From JANJUO01 sp942492935 (GTDB lineage: Bacteria > Bacteroidota > Ignavibacteria > Kapaibacteriales > UBA2268): a stretch of 64,000 nt of DNA. The position numbers and the translations under genes are program-made. The stretch lies in assembly GCA_942492935.1 (NCBI GenBank), contig OW818654.1:1550001-1614000 (forward strand), given 5' to 3'. This document shows, one piece after another, positions 5,656 to 14,714 of this stretch; the first letter of the stretch is position 1, and each line of letters opens with the position of its first letter. A model generated the notes under the pieces. The model ran no database searches and was not told where the DNA came from. It saw nothing but the letters and a program-made list of their open reading frames with translations.

Positions 5656-6279
5656 TTAATTATTAAAGATTGGAAATTCCATATCTTTTTTGATTTTTTT
5701 GTAAAGATAACGATTTTTGGTATGACAATCTGCAATACCATCTTCTGCGTGAATAACAACTTCAGCTAAATGCAGAACGTCATTTTCACCTTTAAAACTT
5801 TTTCCACCTTTCAATGAGAACAAAACACTTATAAAACTAATAGCTTGCTCTTTATAATCATTGTGAAGCATAAACAGATCCATTACAGTTTTTTGGTTAA
5901 ACATAGCAATTTTTGAAATACTGTCCATAATTACAAACTTATATTTGCCTGTATCAATCTGCTGTTTGATTGAATTTAATTCGCAATTATCCCAAAAATG
6001 AATTGTAGGACTGCTGATTTTCAAAGCCCTTGCTTTACTTTGAATTGTACCACCTGCGAGGTTTTCCTCCGCATTTATGTACAAAACCCTGCCACTCCTT
6101 GAAAGCATATCAGCAAGTTTTAAAGCAAATGATGATTTACCTCCAAATGATGGACCAGTTAATAACATTGTCCATTGAACATTTGAAGGAATTTGACCTA
6201 AGAATTTGTTCCATTTTAACGGCATATTCAGAGGTTTTACTTTGTAACCAATTGTATGAGATAATGGTGTTGCTTTCAT
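5656..6279 (-). CDS. RecA/RadA-like P-loop ATPase, 207 aa
   Basis: The Walker A loop is at residues 42-49 (GPSFGGKS). It is followed by the RadA/KaiC-style run RVLYINAEEN (64-73), where the glutamates occupy the catalytic position, and a Walker B strand FVIMDS (115-120). The late segment AEVVIHAEDGIAD resembles the end of RadA/DnaB-type cores. It lacks the zinc finger and Lon-like domain of full RadA and is only a RecA core. In tailless phages the usual packaging enzyme is a HerA/FtsK-type ATPase; this could be a displaced packaging motor or a replication/recombination ATPase. The start overlaps the stop of the CHAP gene by four bases. Confidence 0.7.
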   Translation of the reverse strand: MKATPLSHTIGYKVKPLNMPLKWNKFLGQIPSNVQWTMLLTGPSFGGKSSFALKLADMLSRSGRVLYINAEENLAGGTIQSKARALKISSPTIHFWDNCELNSIKQQIDTGKYKFVIMDSISKIAMFNQKTVMDLFMLHNDYKEQAISFISVLFSLKGGKSFKGENDVLHLAEVVIHAEDGIADCHTKNRYLYKKIKKDMEFPIFNN

Positions 6280-6887
6280 AAATATTTCTTATAAAGTGCA
6301 TAAGCTGTTGTAATACCTACAGTTGCTATTGTAGCACCTGCAATTCCCAATGTAACATCTTCAAACCCTGCCATAAACTCATACAAAAATCCCGGCAAGT
6401 TATATGAAATTTGTCCTTCATCGGCTCTACCTTGTATTTTGGGCATTTCTTCAGTGTGAATAAATTTATATCCAGACAATGAAGAATGACTTGCCCAAGT
6501 TACTGAATCATTATTATTTCCTTCAATACATTTAATAGTGCCGTTTCTGACTTCTACTACCAAACCAACGTGTCCGCCACCACTACGAGTACGAAAGAAA
6601 ATTGATCCGGGCTTAGCTGTTGTATCAACACGCAAACCCTTTTTGCTTGCAGAATTAACCATCGTTACTGTAGATGCGGTTTTTGGTAGTAAATTTTTAA
6701 TTCCAAAATCCTTTGCAGTCAAATCAGCTACCATCCAAACGAACTTTGCACACCAATGCTCATTAGTTTGCTTTCCGTTGAAATACTCTGTAATTTCATT
6801 CAAGCAAGGAGATGAACCCGCTAATTTCAATTCTTTACAGCCAAGCCACAATTCCGCTTTTTTAGTTAATCCTGTTGCAAAATTCAT
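6276..6887 (-). CDS. CHAP-domain peptidase with C-terminal membrane segment, 203 aa
   Basis: Residues 40-130 match a CHAP cysteine amidase/endopeptidase. Cys46 lies in HWCAKFVW, His106 in GGHVGLV, and the third position is IEGNN (121-125). These are the three conserved spots of the fold, which cleaves peptidoglycan. The C-terminal 30 residues are a hydrophobic Ala/Gly/Ile-rich helix ending in YKKYL, so the enzyme may be anchored in a virion or host membrane rather than freely secreted. There is no signal peptide. It overlaps its neighbours on both sides by four bases. It is a candidate for DNA entry or lysis. Confidence 0.75.
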   Translation of the reverse strand: MNFATGLTKKAELWLGCKELKLAGSSPCLNEITEYFNGKQTNEHWCAKFVWMVADLTAKDFGIKNLLPKTASTVTMVNSASKKGLRVDTTAKPGSIFFRTRSGGGHVGLVVEVRNGTIKCIEGNNNDSVTWASHSSLSGYKFIHTEEMPKIQGRADEGQISYNLPGFLYEFMAGFEDVTLGIAGATIATVGITTAYALYKKYL

Positions 6888-7084
6888 ATTAATTTTTTCA
6901 ACCCAAATTTTTTGTAATATTTAGTTTTAAAAACTTTGTGAATACCAGCACTCAACAAACCAACAATTGCACCATTTCCAATTGACTTCGGGATAGAATT
7001 TTTTGCAATTAAATTAGATGCCACCGCTGTAATTCCACCGCTTATAACTGGTGTTTGTACATATTCGCCAACTGATTTAGACAT
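6884..7084 (-). CDS. Small membrane protein, 66 aa
   Basis: Two short hydrophobic Gly/Ala-rich stretches (about residues 12-27 and 36-50) are followed by a basic tail (KTKYYKKFGLKKLI). The start overlaps the end of the upstream 181-aa gene by eight bases and the stop overlaps the CHAP gene. The Gly/Ala helix plus basic tail pattern recurs in the proteins at 7,077, 19,345 and 20,019 and suits proteins of an internal viral membrane. No family is recognised. Confidence 0.6.
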   Translation of the reverse strand: MSKSVGEYVQTPVISGGITAVASNLIAKNSIPKSIGNGAIVGLLSAGIHKVFKTKYYKKFGLKKLI

Positions 7085-7622
7085 TTTGCCCTCCTAAATT
7101 GCACTTTAATCTATCAATCATATTTGGTTGTAATACTTGAACTACTGTACCTGCCAATATGCTTGCACCAAAACCATAAAGAACAGATTTTCCTGTTGAT
7201 TTTTTATATTTCTTACTTGCAACTATACCTGTACCTACGCCTGCAATCAGAGGAACTAAAGTTAATAATTTATCTTCAGTAGAATAATTACATTTGTTTT
7301 GGCTGTACGATGGACTTAATGATATATTCGCCGCTTCCAATAATTGCACTTCGCTTGGAAGACCGTAATTGTGTTTAATTTTTAACCAAGACATTACACT
7401 TTGTCTGAAAATTATATCACTTGTTAAAGCTGTTATAAGCTCTGATTGCGATAATTTTTTTTGATCAACGGCTGTCATTGCTACTAAAACATCTGTTCCT
7501 TTCACTCTTATATTTAATTTATCAATTGTCCTGATAAATAAAGAAACGTCTGCTTTTTGAGGTACAATTTGTTCACTTGGTAATGTGTCCCAAACTGTTC
7601 CATCTTGTTTTGATTGGATCAT
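7077..7622 (-). CDS. Membrane-associated protein, 181 aa
   Basis: The N-terminal 110 residues are soluble and mixed, and contain no motif I know. Residues 119-136 (LLTLVPLIAGVGTGIVAS) and 147-164 (SVLYGFGASILAGTVVQV) are two hydrophobic helices separated by a Lys-rich loop, so the C-terminal part spans a membrane as a hairpin. The start overlaps the previous stop by four bases. It is a candidate virion membrane protein from its place in the late operon. Confidence 0.6.
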   Translation of the reverse strand: MIQSKQDGTVWDTLPSEQIVPQKADVSLFIRTIDKLNIRVKGTDVLVAMTAVDQKKLSQSELITALTSDIIFRQSVMSWLKIKHNYGLPSEVQLLEAANISLSPSYSQNKCNYSTEDKLLTLVPLIAGVGTGIVASKKYKKSTGKSVLYGFGASILAGTVVQVLQPNMIDRLKCNLGGQNV

Positions 7623-7924
7623 TTCTTTCTCCCTGCATAATAACCAATAATTCCACCCAAAATCATTGAACCACCGAACAATGCTAATAAAGTGGGTAAA
7701 TAAATTCTAATTGCATCATCTGTTACTTCTTTTCCAGCTGATGATAATACTCTGCTAATTGTATCATACTTACTGAAAACGGCTTCACCTGTGATTTTAT
7801 ACCAATCTTGAGCCGATAACGTAGATAATTTTTCTTTCAATGTTTGAACTGCACTTTCACTCAACAACTGATTTTTGTTTTGAATGAATTTGGGCAATTG
7901 TATTTCTTTTTTCTGCTCTGTCAT
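7619..7924 (-). CDS. C-tail-anchored membrane protein, 101 aa
   Basis: The frame opens earlier (7,984), but ATG at 7,922-7,924 makes an ATGA overlap with the stop of the upstream gene, so I use it. A soluble helical N-terminal region (1-72) is followed by one hydrophobic segment (75-97, Gly-rich) and the basic end GRKK. This is the layout of a single-pass, C-tail-anchored protein. There are no catalytic motifs. It belongs with the adjacent membrane proteins of the late operon. Confidence 0.6.
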   Translation of the reverse strand: MTEQKKEIQLPKFIQNKNQLLSESAVQTLKEKLSTLSAQDWYKITGEAVFSKYDTISRVLSSAGKEVTDDAIRIYLPTLLALFGGSMILGGIIGYYAGRKK

Positions 7925-8475
7925 CTTGTAACCGCAATAATAGTGAATATCTGAACTGCTGTTCCCGCTGTCCACCATACCCAACCTTTTTCATACCACT
8001 TGTCCTCTTTAATTGTAGTGTCTTGATATGGAATATATTTGTGTAGCACTACTGAATCAATAGAAGAATTAATTCCCCATTCAAACCTATTTGATGGATA
8101 TGAAAAACGTGAGAAAGCTGTATCGTGTTGAGTAAAACTTAATTCAACATTATCTGTTTTAATTACACTTTTTCTGTGTAGAATTGTATCCACATTTGAT
8201 AGAAATGGAACAATTCGCTGTATGATTGTATCTCTCAAACTATCTTTCACAATTATAACTGTATCAAGAACTGTTTTATTATCGTAAATGATTTTTGTAG
8301 TACCAGTTACATAATATGGTTCTTTCACAATTACAATTCGAGTAGTATCGTAAATATAACCTTTTGTCTTTTCAATTACAACTGTTTCTGATTTATTGAA
8401 AAAAACAAGATATGCAATTAAAGCAATTATAAAAGTTGCCATAATTACAATTATATAATTTTTAAAATCTGTCAT
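7921..8475 (-). CDS. Two-span membrane protein with beta-rich middle, 184 aa
   Basis: I chose ATG at 8,473-8,475, which overlaps the stop of the zinc-ribbon gene; the earlier in-frame Met codons lie inside that gene. Residues 8-27 form a membrane helix, 30-160 are Val/Ile/Thr-rich and likely beta-stranded, and a second hydrophobic helix lies near the C-terminus (WVWWTAGTAVQIFTIIAV). The middle part resembles repeat-like TVIIVKDSL segments of uncharacterised Bacteroidota phage membrane proteins. It could span the periplasm, for example as a spanin-like or DNA-translocation component, but no motif proves it. Confidence 0.55.
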   Translation of the reverse strand: MTDFKNYIIVIMATFIIALIAYLVFFNKSETVVIEKTKGYIYDTTRIVIVKEPYYVTGTTKIIYDNKTVLDTVIIVKDSLRDTIIQRIVPFLSNVDTILHRKSVIKTDNVELSFTQHDTAFSRFSYPSNRFEWGINSSIDSVVLHKYIPYQDTTIKEDKWYEKGWVWWTAGTAVQIFTIIAVTR

Positions 8476-8672
8476 CACCATTTCCCAATTGGACATTTTT
8501 GAGATTGAACTTTTGTTTTTAACTGTAAAAAACACCCGCATTTTCTACATTGAACAGTTGAATTATTAATATTTCCCGAAACGTGAATACACAAAGCACA
8601 AATTGACAACCTTTGCAACCTGCGTTGATTAATTTCTTGTGTATTTCCTGTAATATCCCCGAAAAAGCTCAC
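8475..8672 (-). CDS. Small zinc-binding protein, 65 aa
   Basis: Six cysteines at 25, 28, 42, 45, 47 and 60 form CALC, CRKCGC and a final CPIGKW. The combination CxxCGC followed by KCPxGKW is one I associate with short phage zinc-ribbon proteins (DUF6171-type). It is probably a structural zinc fold; its role in such phages is not established. The stop overlaps the next ATG. Confidence 0.6.
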   Translation of the reverse strand: MSFFGDITGNTQEINQRRLQRLSICALCIHVSGNINNSTVQCRKCGCFLQLKTKVQSQKCPIGKW

Positions 8673-8781
8673 TGTATCAACCTTTTAAATATGACTTTCA
8701 TAAATCAATTCTAAGCAACGTTTTGAGGGTAAGCATACATTAACCTACCCCCAATTTTATTAGTTTCAGCTAAAATTATTA
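8673..8781. other. Short gap with weak dyad between spike gene and zinc-ribbon gene
   Basis: On the minus strand this follows the stop of the collagen-like gene. A GGGTA/TACCC pair about 14 bases apart could make a weak hairpin, but no clear T-run follows. I see no gene here. Confidence 0.3.
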
Positions 8782-11700
8782 TTAAGCACCAATTGACCAC
8801 TTATTAACTGGTGCGGCTTCATTGTAAACGATATTGCAAGCATTAAGCAATGCAACTAATTCCACACAATTATAGCAACAACCACTCGCACCACTCGCAC
8901 CATCTAAACCATTTTGTCCGCTGTAACCAGAAATTCCATCTGCACCATTTTGACCACTGTAACCTGATGCACCATTAATTCCACTAAACCAGCCACTATA
9001 ACCTGAAATTCCACTCGCACCATCTTGACCATTTTGACCGCTGTAACCTGAAAGACCATCTAAGCCATTTAGACCGCTGTAACCCGAAATTCCATTGCTT
9101 CCATTTTGACCACTGTAACCTGAAATTCCGTTTGTACCATTTTGACCACTGTAACCTGAAATTCCACTTTGAGCTTGACCATTTGCACCCGAATAACCAC
9201 TTAGTCCATCTGTACCATTTTGACCACTTATTCCTGATTCGCCTTTTGCACCACTCGCACCTGACGCACCCGAAAAACCACTTTTTCCTGATGCTCCACT
9301 CCAGCCCGAATAACCACTGTAGCCACTAAGTCCTGATTTGTCCACCCACAATTTTAATGAAATATCGCCTGTGAATCCTGATATTCTTGTGTAGTCTTCA
9401 GTAGCTCCACTATATCCCGAAATTTGCCATTGTCCGTAAACTGTGAGAGGTTCTGCAACTGTACCCGAGAAGTCTTTGAAGTTTGCAGTTTGCCAATTCT
9501 TTTTACTGTCAATAATTGTATTGTTATGTCTCAATGTATTTGTTTGCATTGTATTTGGAATAATCGGATGCGAGAAATATGGTGTAATTAATGGATCTGT
9601 TGAATTACCAACTTTAAATCCAGTAACTCCACCTGTTTGCTCAACTTTTACAACTAATCTGTGTCCGCTTTCCCAACTGAAACAACTTAAATCTGCTAAA
9701 AATGTATATATGCCACTAACCGGTAATGTATCGGTAGAAATTTGACCTTTGTATGTTTCAGTACCATCTGCTTCTAAAGCATAGAATTTAAATGTTAAAT
9801 ATGCACTTCCTGATGAAGTAACATTCAAATTGAAAAACCATTTACCAAATGGGAAAATATCACCTGCTGGCTCAAAAGCATTTGCTAAGAATTTCAAATT
9901 TGTGAATGATGTGAAATTCACTTCTGCGTGAGATGGTTTACAACGTGAAATTACACGGAAACCTGCTTTGTCTGATGCGTCATTTGTGAAGAAAAATGTT
10001 TCATTTCCTGCACCGCCATCACTACTTGCTCCACTATAACCACTATATCCCGATGCTCCCGCTGTACCTGTATCGCCTTTTGGTCCAGTTGCTCCACTTG
10101 TTCCAACTCCACTGTAACCCGAAATCCCGTCTTGTCCTGAATAACCGCTGAATCCACTTCTTCCCGAAAATCCTGATGTTCCTTGTGTGCCTTGCTGTCC
10201 CGAATAACCACTAAATCCCGATGTTGATTGTCCCGAATAGCCACTAAATCCAGAAGTTCCAATTCCTGATTTACCACTCCAGCCCGAGAAACCACTTTTC
10301 CCTGACCAGCCCGAAAATCCAGAAGTTCCAATTCCTGAATAACCTGATATACCACTTTCGCCTTGAATACCATTTTGACCACTGAAGCCCGAAGTTCCAA
10401 TACCTGAATAACCACTAAAGCCCGATGTACCTACTCCAGAGAAACCGCTATAACCACTATATCCTGATGTTGAAGTTCCTGAATAACCACTAAAGCCCGA
10501 TTCGCCCGGAATACCAATACCTGAACCATCTTGACCGCTGAAGCCCGAAAGCCCACTTTCGCCTTGAATACCTTGCTCACCTTTTTCGCCACTGTAACCA
10601 CTAAAGCCCGATATTCCCGGTACGCCAATACCTGAACCATCAAGTCCACTATATCCACTATAGCCCGATGTTCCAATACCACTGTAACCCGAGAAACCGC
10701 TTATTCCTTGCGTTCCAATTCCCGAAAATCCGCTGAACCCACTTGTTCCAATTCCCGAGAAACCACTTAGTCCTGATGTTCCAATTCCCGAATAGCCACT
10801 AAATCCTGATGTGCCTACTCCCGAAAATCCACTTAGACCTTGCTCACCTTTTTGACCGCTGAAACCTGAAAAACCACTTATTCCCTGCGTTCCAATTCCC
10901 GAAAATCCACTAAGACCTGTATCGCCTTTTTGTCCACTGTACCCAGAAAAGCCCGAACTTCCAGCTCCACTAAACCCGCTATAGCCACTTGTTCCAATTC
11001 CTGAATAACCACTGAACCCACTTCTTCCCGAAAATCCTGATGTTCCAATTCCTGAATAGCCACTTTTGCCACTCCATCCACTGAAGCCCGAAGTTCCAAT
11101 TCCCGAAAAACCACTTATACCTTGATCGCCTTTTTGTCCGCTGTAACCACTAAACCCGCTTGTTCCTATTCCCGAATAACCACTTTTGCCACTCCATCCA
11201 CTGAAGCCCGAAGTTCCAATTCCTGAATAACCACTAAAGCCCGATTCTCCCGGAATACCAATACCTGATCCATCTTGTCCTGAATAACCACTTTTGCCAC
11301 TCCAACCACTGAAGCCCGAAGTTCCAATTCCGCTGTAACCCGAAAATCCACTTAATCCATCTTGACCACTGTAGCCCGATGTAGAAAGTCCTGAATAACC
11401 CGAGAAACCACTTGTTCCCGGAATACCAATACCTGAACCATCTTGTCCTGAATAACCACTTACGCCACTCCAACCACTGAAGCCCGAAGTTCCAATTCCA
11501 GAATAGCCACTGAATCCGCTTGTTCCAATTCCCGAATAACCACTGAACCCACTTGTTCCAATTCCCGAATAGCCACTGAATCCACTTGTTCCAATTCCTG
11601 AATAACCCGAAAATCCGCTTGTTCCTTCTGCACCATCTTGACCGCTGAAGCCCGAAATTCCACTTTCGCCATCTGTTCCATCTTGACCTGAATAACCTGA

Positions 11701-12693
11701 TATTCCACTTTCGCCATCTATTCCATCTTGACCGCTGAAACCACTATAACCCGATGTAGAATTTCCCGAATAGCCACTAAATCCCGATGTTCCCGGAATA
11801 CCAATTCCCGAACCATCTGCACCTGAATATCCCGAAAATCCACTTTCGCCTTGAATACCTTGATCGCCTTTCTCGCCACTGAAGCCCGAATAACCACTCA
11901 AACCTAAGCCCGAATAGCCACTGAAGCCCGAAGTTCCAACTCCACTGTAACCCGAAATTCCTCTCGAACCAACTGCACCCGAAAAACCGCTATATCCACT
12001 TGCACCATCTGAACCCGAATAACCAACTCCCGAAAATCCACTTAGACCTTGCTCGCCTTTTTGTCCGCTGTAGCCACTAAATCCTGATGTTGCAATTCCC
12101 GAATAACCACTGAATCCACTTGTTCCCGGAATACCAATACCTGAACCATCTGCACCCGAAAAGCCCGAATAACCACTGAAGCCACTTGGTCCATTTGCAC
12201 CAATAATTCCATCTTGTCCCGAATAACCGCTGTAACCCGAAACTGAAATTCCCGAATAACCACTATACCCTGATGTAGAAACTCCACTGTAGCCCGAAAA
12301 TCCACTTGTTCCCGGAATACCAATACCCGAACCATCTGCACCCGAATAACCGCTGTATCCACTTTCGCCAGAATAACCAACTCCCGAATAACCACTGTAG
12401 CCCGAAGTTGATAATCCAGAATATCCGCTGAAGCCACTTTCACCCGAAAATCCAAGTCCGCTGAAACCCGAAAAGCCCGATGTTCCCGGAATACCTACAC
12501 CTGAACCATCAAGTCCACTATATCCTGACATCCCAGAAAATCCTGAAAAACCACTGAACCCCGATCCTCCAGAATAGCCACTGAAACCGCTTTCTCCGTC
12601 ATAACCACGTGGACCAATTGGACCAACTGAACCACCGCCACCACCGCCGAAGCCGTTACCTTCTGTCCCAATTGGGATTGTTGAGCAACTCAT
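8782..12693 (-). CDS. Giant collagen-like spike/adhesin, 1,303 aa
   Basis: Residues 35-890 and 1,116-1,270 are almost unbroken Gly-X-Y triplets. The Y position is mostly Ser and X is mostly Phe, Tyr or Ile (GFSGYSG units), with recurring longer units such as DGSGIGIPGTSGFSG. A non-repetitive beta-rich domain (about 893-1,115) interrupts them, and the C-terminus holds a cysteine cluster (CCYNCVELVALLNAC) that could lock a trimer. Phage collagen-like repeats form trimeric fibres, so a receptor-binding spike is likely. It has few prolines, unlike animal collagen. Long DNA repeats may allow length variation. It is preceded three bases away by a membrane protein gene (12,697). Confidence 0.8.
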   Translation of the reverse strand: MSCSTIPIGTEGNGFGGGGGGSVGPIGPRGYDGESGFSGYSGGSGFSGFSGFSGMSGYSGLDGSGVGIPGTSGFSGFSGLGFSGESGFSGYSGLSTSGYSGYSGVGYSGESGYSGYSGADGSGIGIPGTSGFSGYSGVSTSGYSGYSGISVSGYSGYSGQDGIIGANGPSGFSGYSGFSGADGSGIGIPGTSGFSGYSGIATSGFSGYSGQKGEQGLSGFSGVGYSGSDGASGYSGFSGAVGSRGISGYSGVGTSGFSGYSGLGLSGYSGFSGEKGDQGIQGESGFSGYSGADGSGIGIPGTSGFSGYSGNSTSGYSGFSGQDGIDGESGISGYSGQDGTDGESGISGFSGQDGAEGTSGFSGYSGIGTSGFSGYSGIGTSGFSGYSGIGTSGFSGYSGIGTSGFSGWSGVSGYSGQDGSGIGIPGTSGFSGYSGLSTSGYSGQDGLSGFSGYSGIGTSGFSGWSGKSGYSGQDGSGIGIPGESGFSGYSGIGTSGFSGWSGKSGYSGIGTSGFSGYSGQKGDQGISGFSGIGTSGFSGWSGKSGYSGIGTSGFSGRSGFSGYSGIGTSGYSGFSGAGSSGFSGYSGQKGDTGLSGFSGIGTQGISGFSGFSGQKGEQGLSGFSGVGTSGFSGYSGIGTSGLSGFSGIGTSGFSGFSGIGTQGISGFSGYSGIGTSGYSGYSGLDGSGIGVPGISGFSGYSGEKGEQGIQGESGLSGFSGQDGSGIGIPGESGFSGYSGTSTSGYSGYSGFSGVGTSGFSGYSGIGTSGFSGQNGIQGESGISGYSGIGTSGFSGWSGKSGFSGWSGKSGIGTSGFSGYSGQSTSGFSGYSGQQGTQGTSGFSGRSGFSGYSGQDGISGYSGVGTSGATGPKGDTGTAGASGYSGYSGASSDGGAGNETFFFTNDASDKAGFRVISRCKPSHAEVNFTSFTNLKFLANAFEPAGDIFPFGKWFFNLNVTSSGSAYLTFKFYALEADGTETYKGQISTDTLPVSGIYTFLADLSCFSWESGHRLVVKVEQTGGVTGFKVGNSTDPLITPYFSHPIIPNTMQTNTLRHNNTIIDSKKNWQTANFKDFSGTVAEPLTVYGQWQISGYSGATEDYTRISGFTGDISLKLWVDKSGLSGYSGYSGWSGASGKSGFSGASGASGAKGESGISGQNGTDGLSGYSGANGQAQSGISGYSGQNGTNGISGYSGQNGSNGISGYSGLNGLDGLSGYSGQNGQDGASGISGYSGWFSGINGASGYSGQNGADGISGYSGQNGLDGASGASGCCYNCVELVALLNACNIVYNEAAPVNKWSIGA

Positions 12694-12696
12694 AAT

Positions 12697-12966
12697 TTAC
12701 CTTCCCTTTTCAATATCAATTATTCTTTTTTCGTGATCCGTAACGATAGTTGTTAATTTTATCACAGATTCAGTAAAACTTTTGTGGTCGTGCTTGTTAT
12801 CGTTGAACTGCAATACAAACTTATTATTTGCATTTAAAATTCCTTCTAACAAGGTTACAATTTTATTAAAGCCTGCTATTGTTATTTTCCATAATATTAC
12901 AGCTAAAATAATAAGCCCAATTATCAATGCGGGCTTTGATATTTGTTGTAATAAATTATCTTCCAT
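12697..12966 (-). CDS. Small membrane protein with coiled tail, 89 aa (holin-like topology)
   Basis: A short polar N-terminus is followed by a membrane helix (about 13-29, ALIIGLIILAVILWKI) and then a helical, charged C-terminal half ending DHEKRIIDIEKGR. One span with a coiled soluble tail resembles XhlA-type and other small phage membrane proteins that accompany lysis genes, but the family is not certain. It stops three bases before the spike gene starts, so it may instead be a spike anchor. Confidence 0.55.
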   Translation of the reverse strand: MEDNLLQQISKPALIIGLIILAVILWKITIAGFNKIVTLLEGILNANNKFVLQFNDNKHDHKSFTESVIKLTTIVTDHEKRIIDIEKGR

Positions 12967-13041
12967 TTCTTTATTCCTGTTTTAAAAGCCCGCTTTCACG
13001 AGCTTATTATAATTTATGTTTTTATCAAATTGTAATCTGTA

Positions 13042-13344
13042 TCAACAATCTACCCATCCAGTAAATATATCATTTTTCAAAGCCGTATAAGCTGCATTGA
13101 ACATAGCTTGTTTTGTAGATTCTAAACCGTTTGGCAAAACAGCCAACGCATCGTTAATGTGTCCATAGCCGTTATACTGTCCTTGTTTGTATTTTTCGTA
13201 CTCACTTAATCCTGCATCATATCTTTGCCTTTGGTCTGCATTTGCAAAAATCAAAAAAGTTATATGATGATTACCCTTTGCAAAATCATATTGCATAGAG
13301 GTTATTTTTAAATATTCGCCTGTTGTTGCGTTTTGAATAGCCAT
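13042..13344 (-). CDS. Hypothetical protein, 100 aa
   Basis: I chose ATG at 13,342-13,344, which overlaps the stop of the upstream fibre gene as TAATG. The N-terminal 40 residues look like a small beta-hairpin (TGEYLKITSMQYDF) and the rest is helical, with Tyr/Gln-rich central sequence. It ends in Cys. It lies directly downstream of the fibre gene, where chaperones or small fibre-associated proteins are often encoded; that role is only suggested by position. Confidence 0.55.
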   Translation of the reverse strand: MAIQNATTGEYLKITSMQYDFAKGNHHITFLIFANADQRQRYDAGLSEYEKYKQGQYNGYGHINDALAVLPNGLESTKQAMFNAAYTALKNDIFTGWVDC

Positions 13345-14714
13345 TATAATCTTGTCTCCGTTGCCCAAATATTTAATGAAAATCTTACTGAATTTGCACT
13401 ATCGTGCTTCACTTCAATCTTTAATGATTCGTTTGTATCGTCAGCTGTAACTTGACAATCCCAATTTGTAGTTCCACTATCAGCACCAACTACGGTTTTT
13501 GTTACAGAACCGACTAATGATGTGTTATTACTTGCATCTCTTTTAATAGCACCAATTAACTCCCAAGTTTTCACACTAAAATCAGTTGCGTCAATAGCAT
13601 TTAATTGTATTCTGAATTGATAAACTGAACTTGCAATTATTGTTAATCTTGCACTTGTAGCATCAACGAATAATTCTTGCCAAGCTGCCGAATTAGTAGT
13701 TAAATCTTTACTTGCATATTTTTGCACAGCCAAATAAGACTTCCCATTAGCAATATAATCACCATTAATAGCCAATTCATTCGCTCTTTCGTTTACAGAA
13801 TACGCTCCAAAAGCTATAGCACCTGGTCCAACTCCATTATAATTTGCTGATTTGCCTATAGCTACATCTCCACTGTTTGTGCCAGTATTTGCACCTATAG
13901 ACACACCTTCGTTATATCCGTACGCACTTTTTCCAATAGCTACTCCATAGTTAAAAGATTTTGCACTGCCCCCAATCAACACTGACTCTTTATTTGCAAA
14001 TACCCAATCTGTCCCATCATAATAATATGTGCGTATTGCACCAGACCCCAAAGTATCAACTGCATTTCCTACACTTTTATAAACATACAATGCACTATTG
14101 GAATCAGCGTTATTATTCATCACCGTAATTTTGTACCCTGCGGTGATACCTGTCGTTGGCAAATAAACATACTTGTCTGAGGTATTGTTCGGATTTAATA
14201 TCTGTATTGTCGGACTACTCGAAGTTAGTGTCTTATCAGCAGACAATGTTTCAATATTTACAGATTCACCGCCATTATTGCCACTATATCCACTGATTCC
14301 TGATGTTCCTATTCCACTATATCCACTAAATCCCGATGTTCCTATTCCACTATAACCACTGAAGCCCGAAGTTCCTACTCCAGAATAACCTGAAATACCA
14401 CTATCGCCTTGAATACCTTGTTCGCCATTTTGACCACTATATCCACTAACATTTGCACCACTATATCCACTAAATCCTGATATGCCCGGAATACCAATAC
14501 CTGAACCATCTGCACCAGAATAACCTGATGTTCCACTTTCGCCTTGAATACCTTGTTCGCCTTTTTGACCACTGTAACCACTAAAGCCAGATGTTCCTAC
14601 TCCCGAATAACCACTTATTCCACTTACCCCGAAGCCCGAAAATCCAGAAAAACCAGATCCGCCACTAAATCCACTGAATCCACTCCAGCCCGAAAAACCC
14701 GATGTATCAGCCAT
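13344..14714 (-). CDS. Fibre protein: collagen-like stalk, YadA-head-like repeats, 456 aa
   Basis: I chose ATG at 14,712-14,714 (MADTSGFSGWSG), which overlaps the preceding stop by eight bases. Residues 1-145 are Gly-X-Ser collagen-like triplets of the same type as the 1,303-aa spike. Around residues 240-310 come repeats of the form AIGKSA and SIGANTG spaced about 14-16 residues apart, the signature of trimeric YadA-type head domains. The last 140 residues are a non-repetitive beta domain. The architecture is a trimeric receptor-binding fibre. Confidence 0.75.
   Translation of the reverse strand: MADTSGFSGWSGFSGFSGGSGFSGFSGFGVSGISGYSGVGTSGFSGYSGQKGEQGIQGESGTSGYSGADGSGIGIPGISGFSGYSGANVSGYSGQNGEQGIQGDSGISGYSGVGTSGFSGYSGIGTSGFSGYSGIGTSGISGYSGNNGGESVNIETLSADKTLTSSSPTIQILNPNNTSDKYVYLPTTGITAGYKITVMNNNADSNSALYVYKSVGNAVDTLGSGAIRTYYYDGTDWVFANKESVLIGGSAKSFNYGVAIGKSAYGYNEGVSIGANTGTNSGDVAIGKSANYNGVGPGAIAFGAYSVNERANELAINGDYIANGKSYLAVQKYASKDLTTNSAAWQELFVDATSARLTIIASSVYQFRIQLNAIDATDFSVKTWELIGAIKRDASNNTSLVGSVTKTVVGADSGTTNWDCQVTADDTNESLKIEVKHDSANSVRFSLNIWATETRL

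Noticed and set aside
9951..12455. Several 60-150 codon open frames on the minus strand inside the collagen-like gene, and others on the plus strand at 9,132-9,745.
   Set aside because: They are alternative-frame readings of the Gly-X-Ser repeat DNA or its opposite strand, with extreme composition and no ribosome sites.
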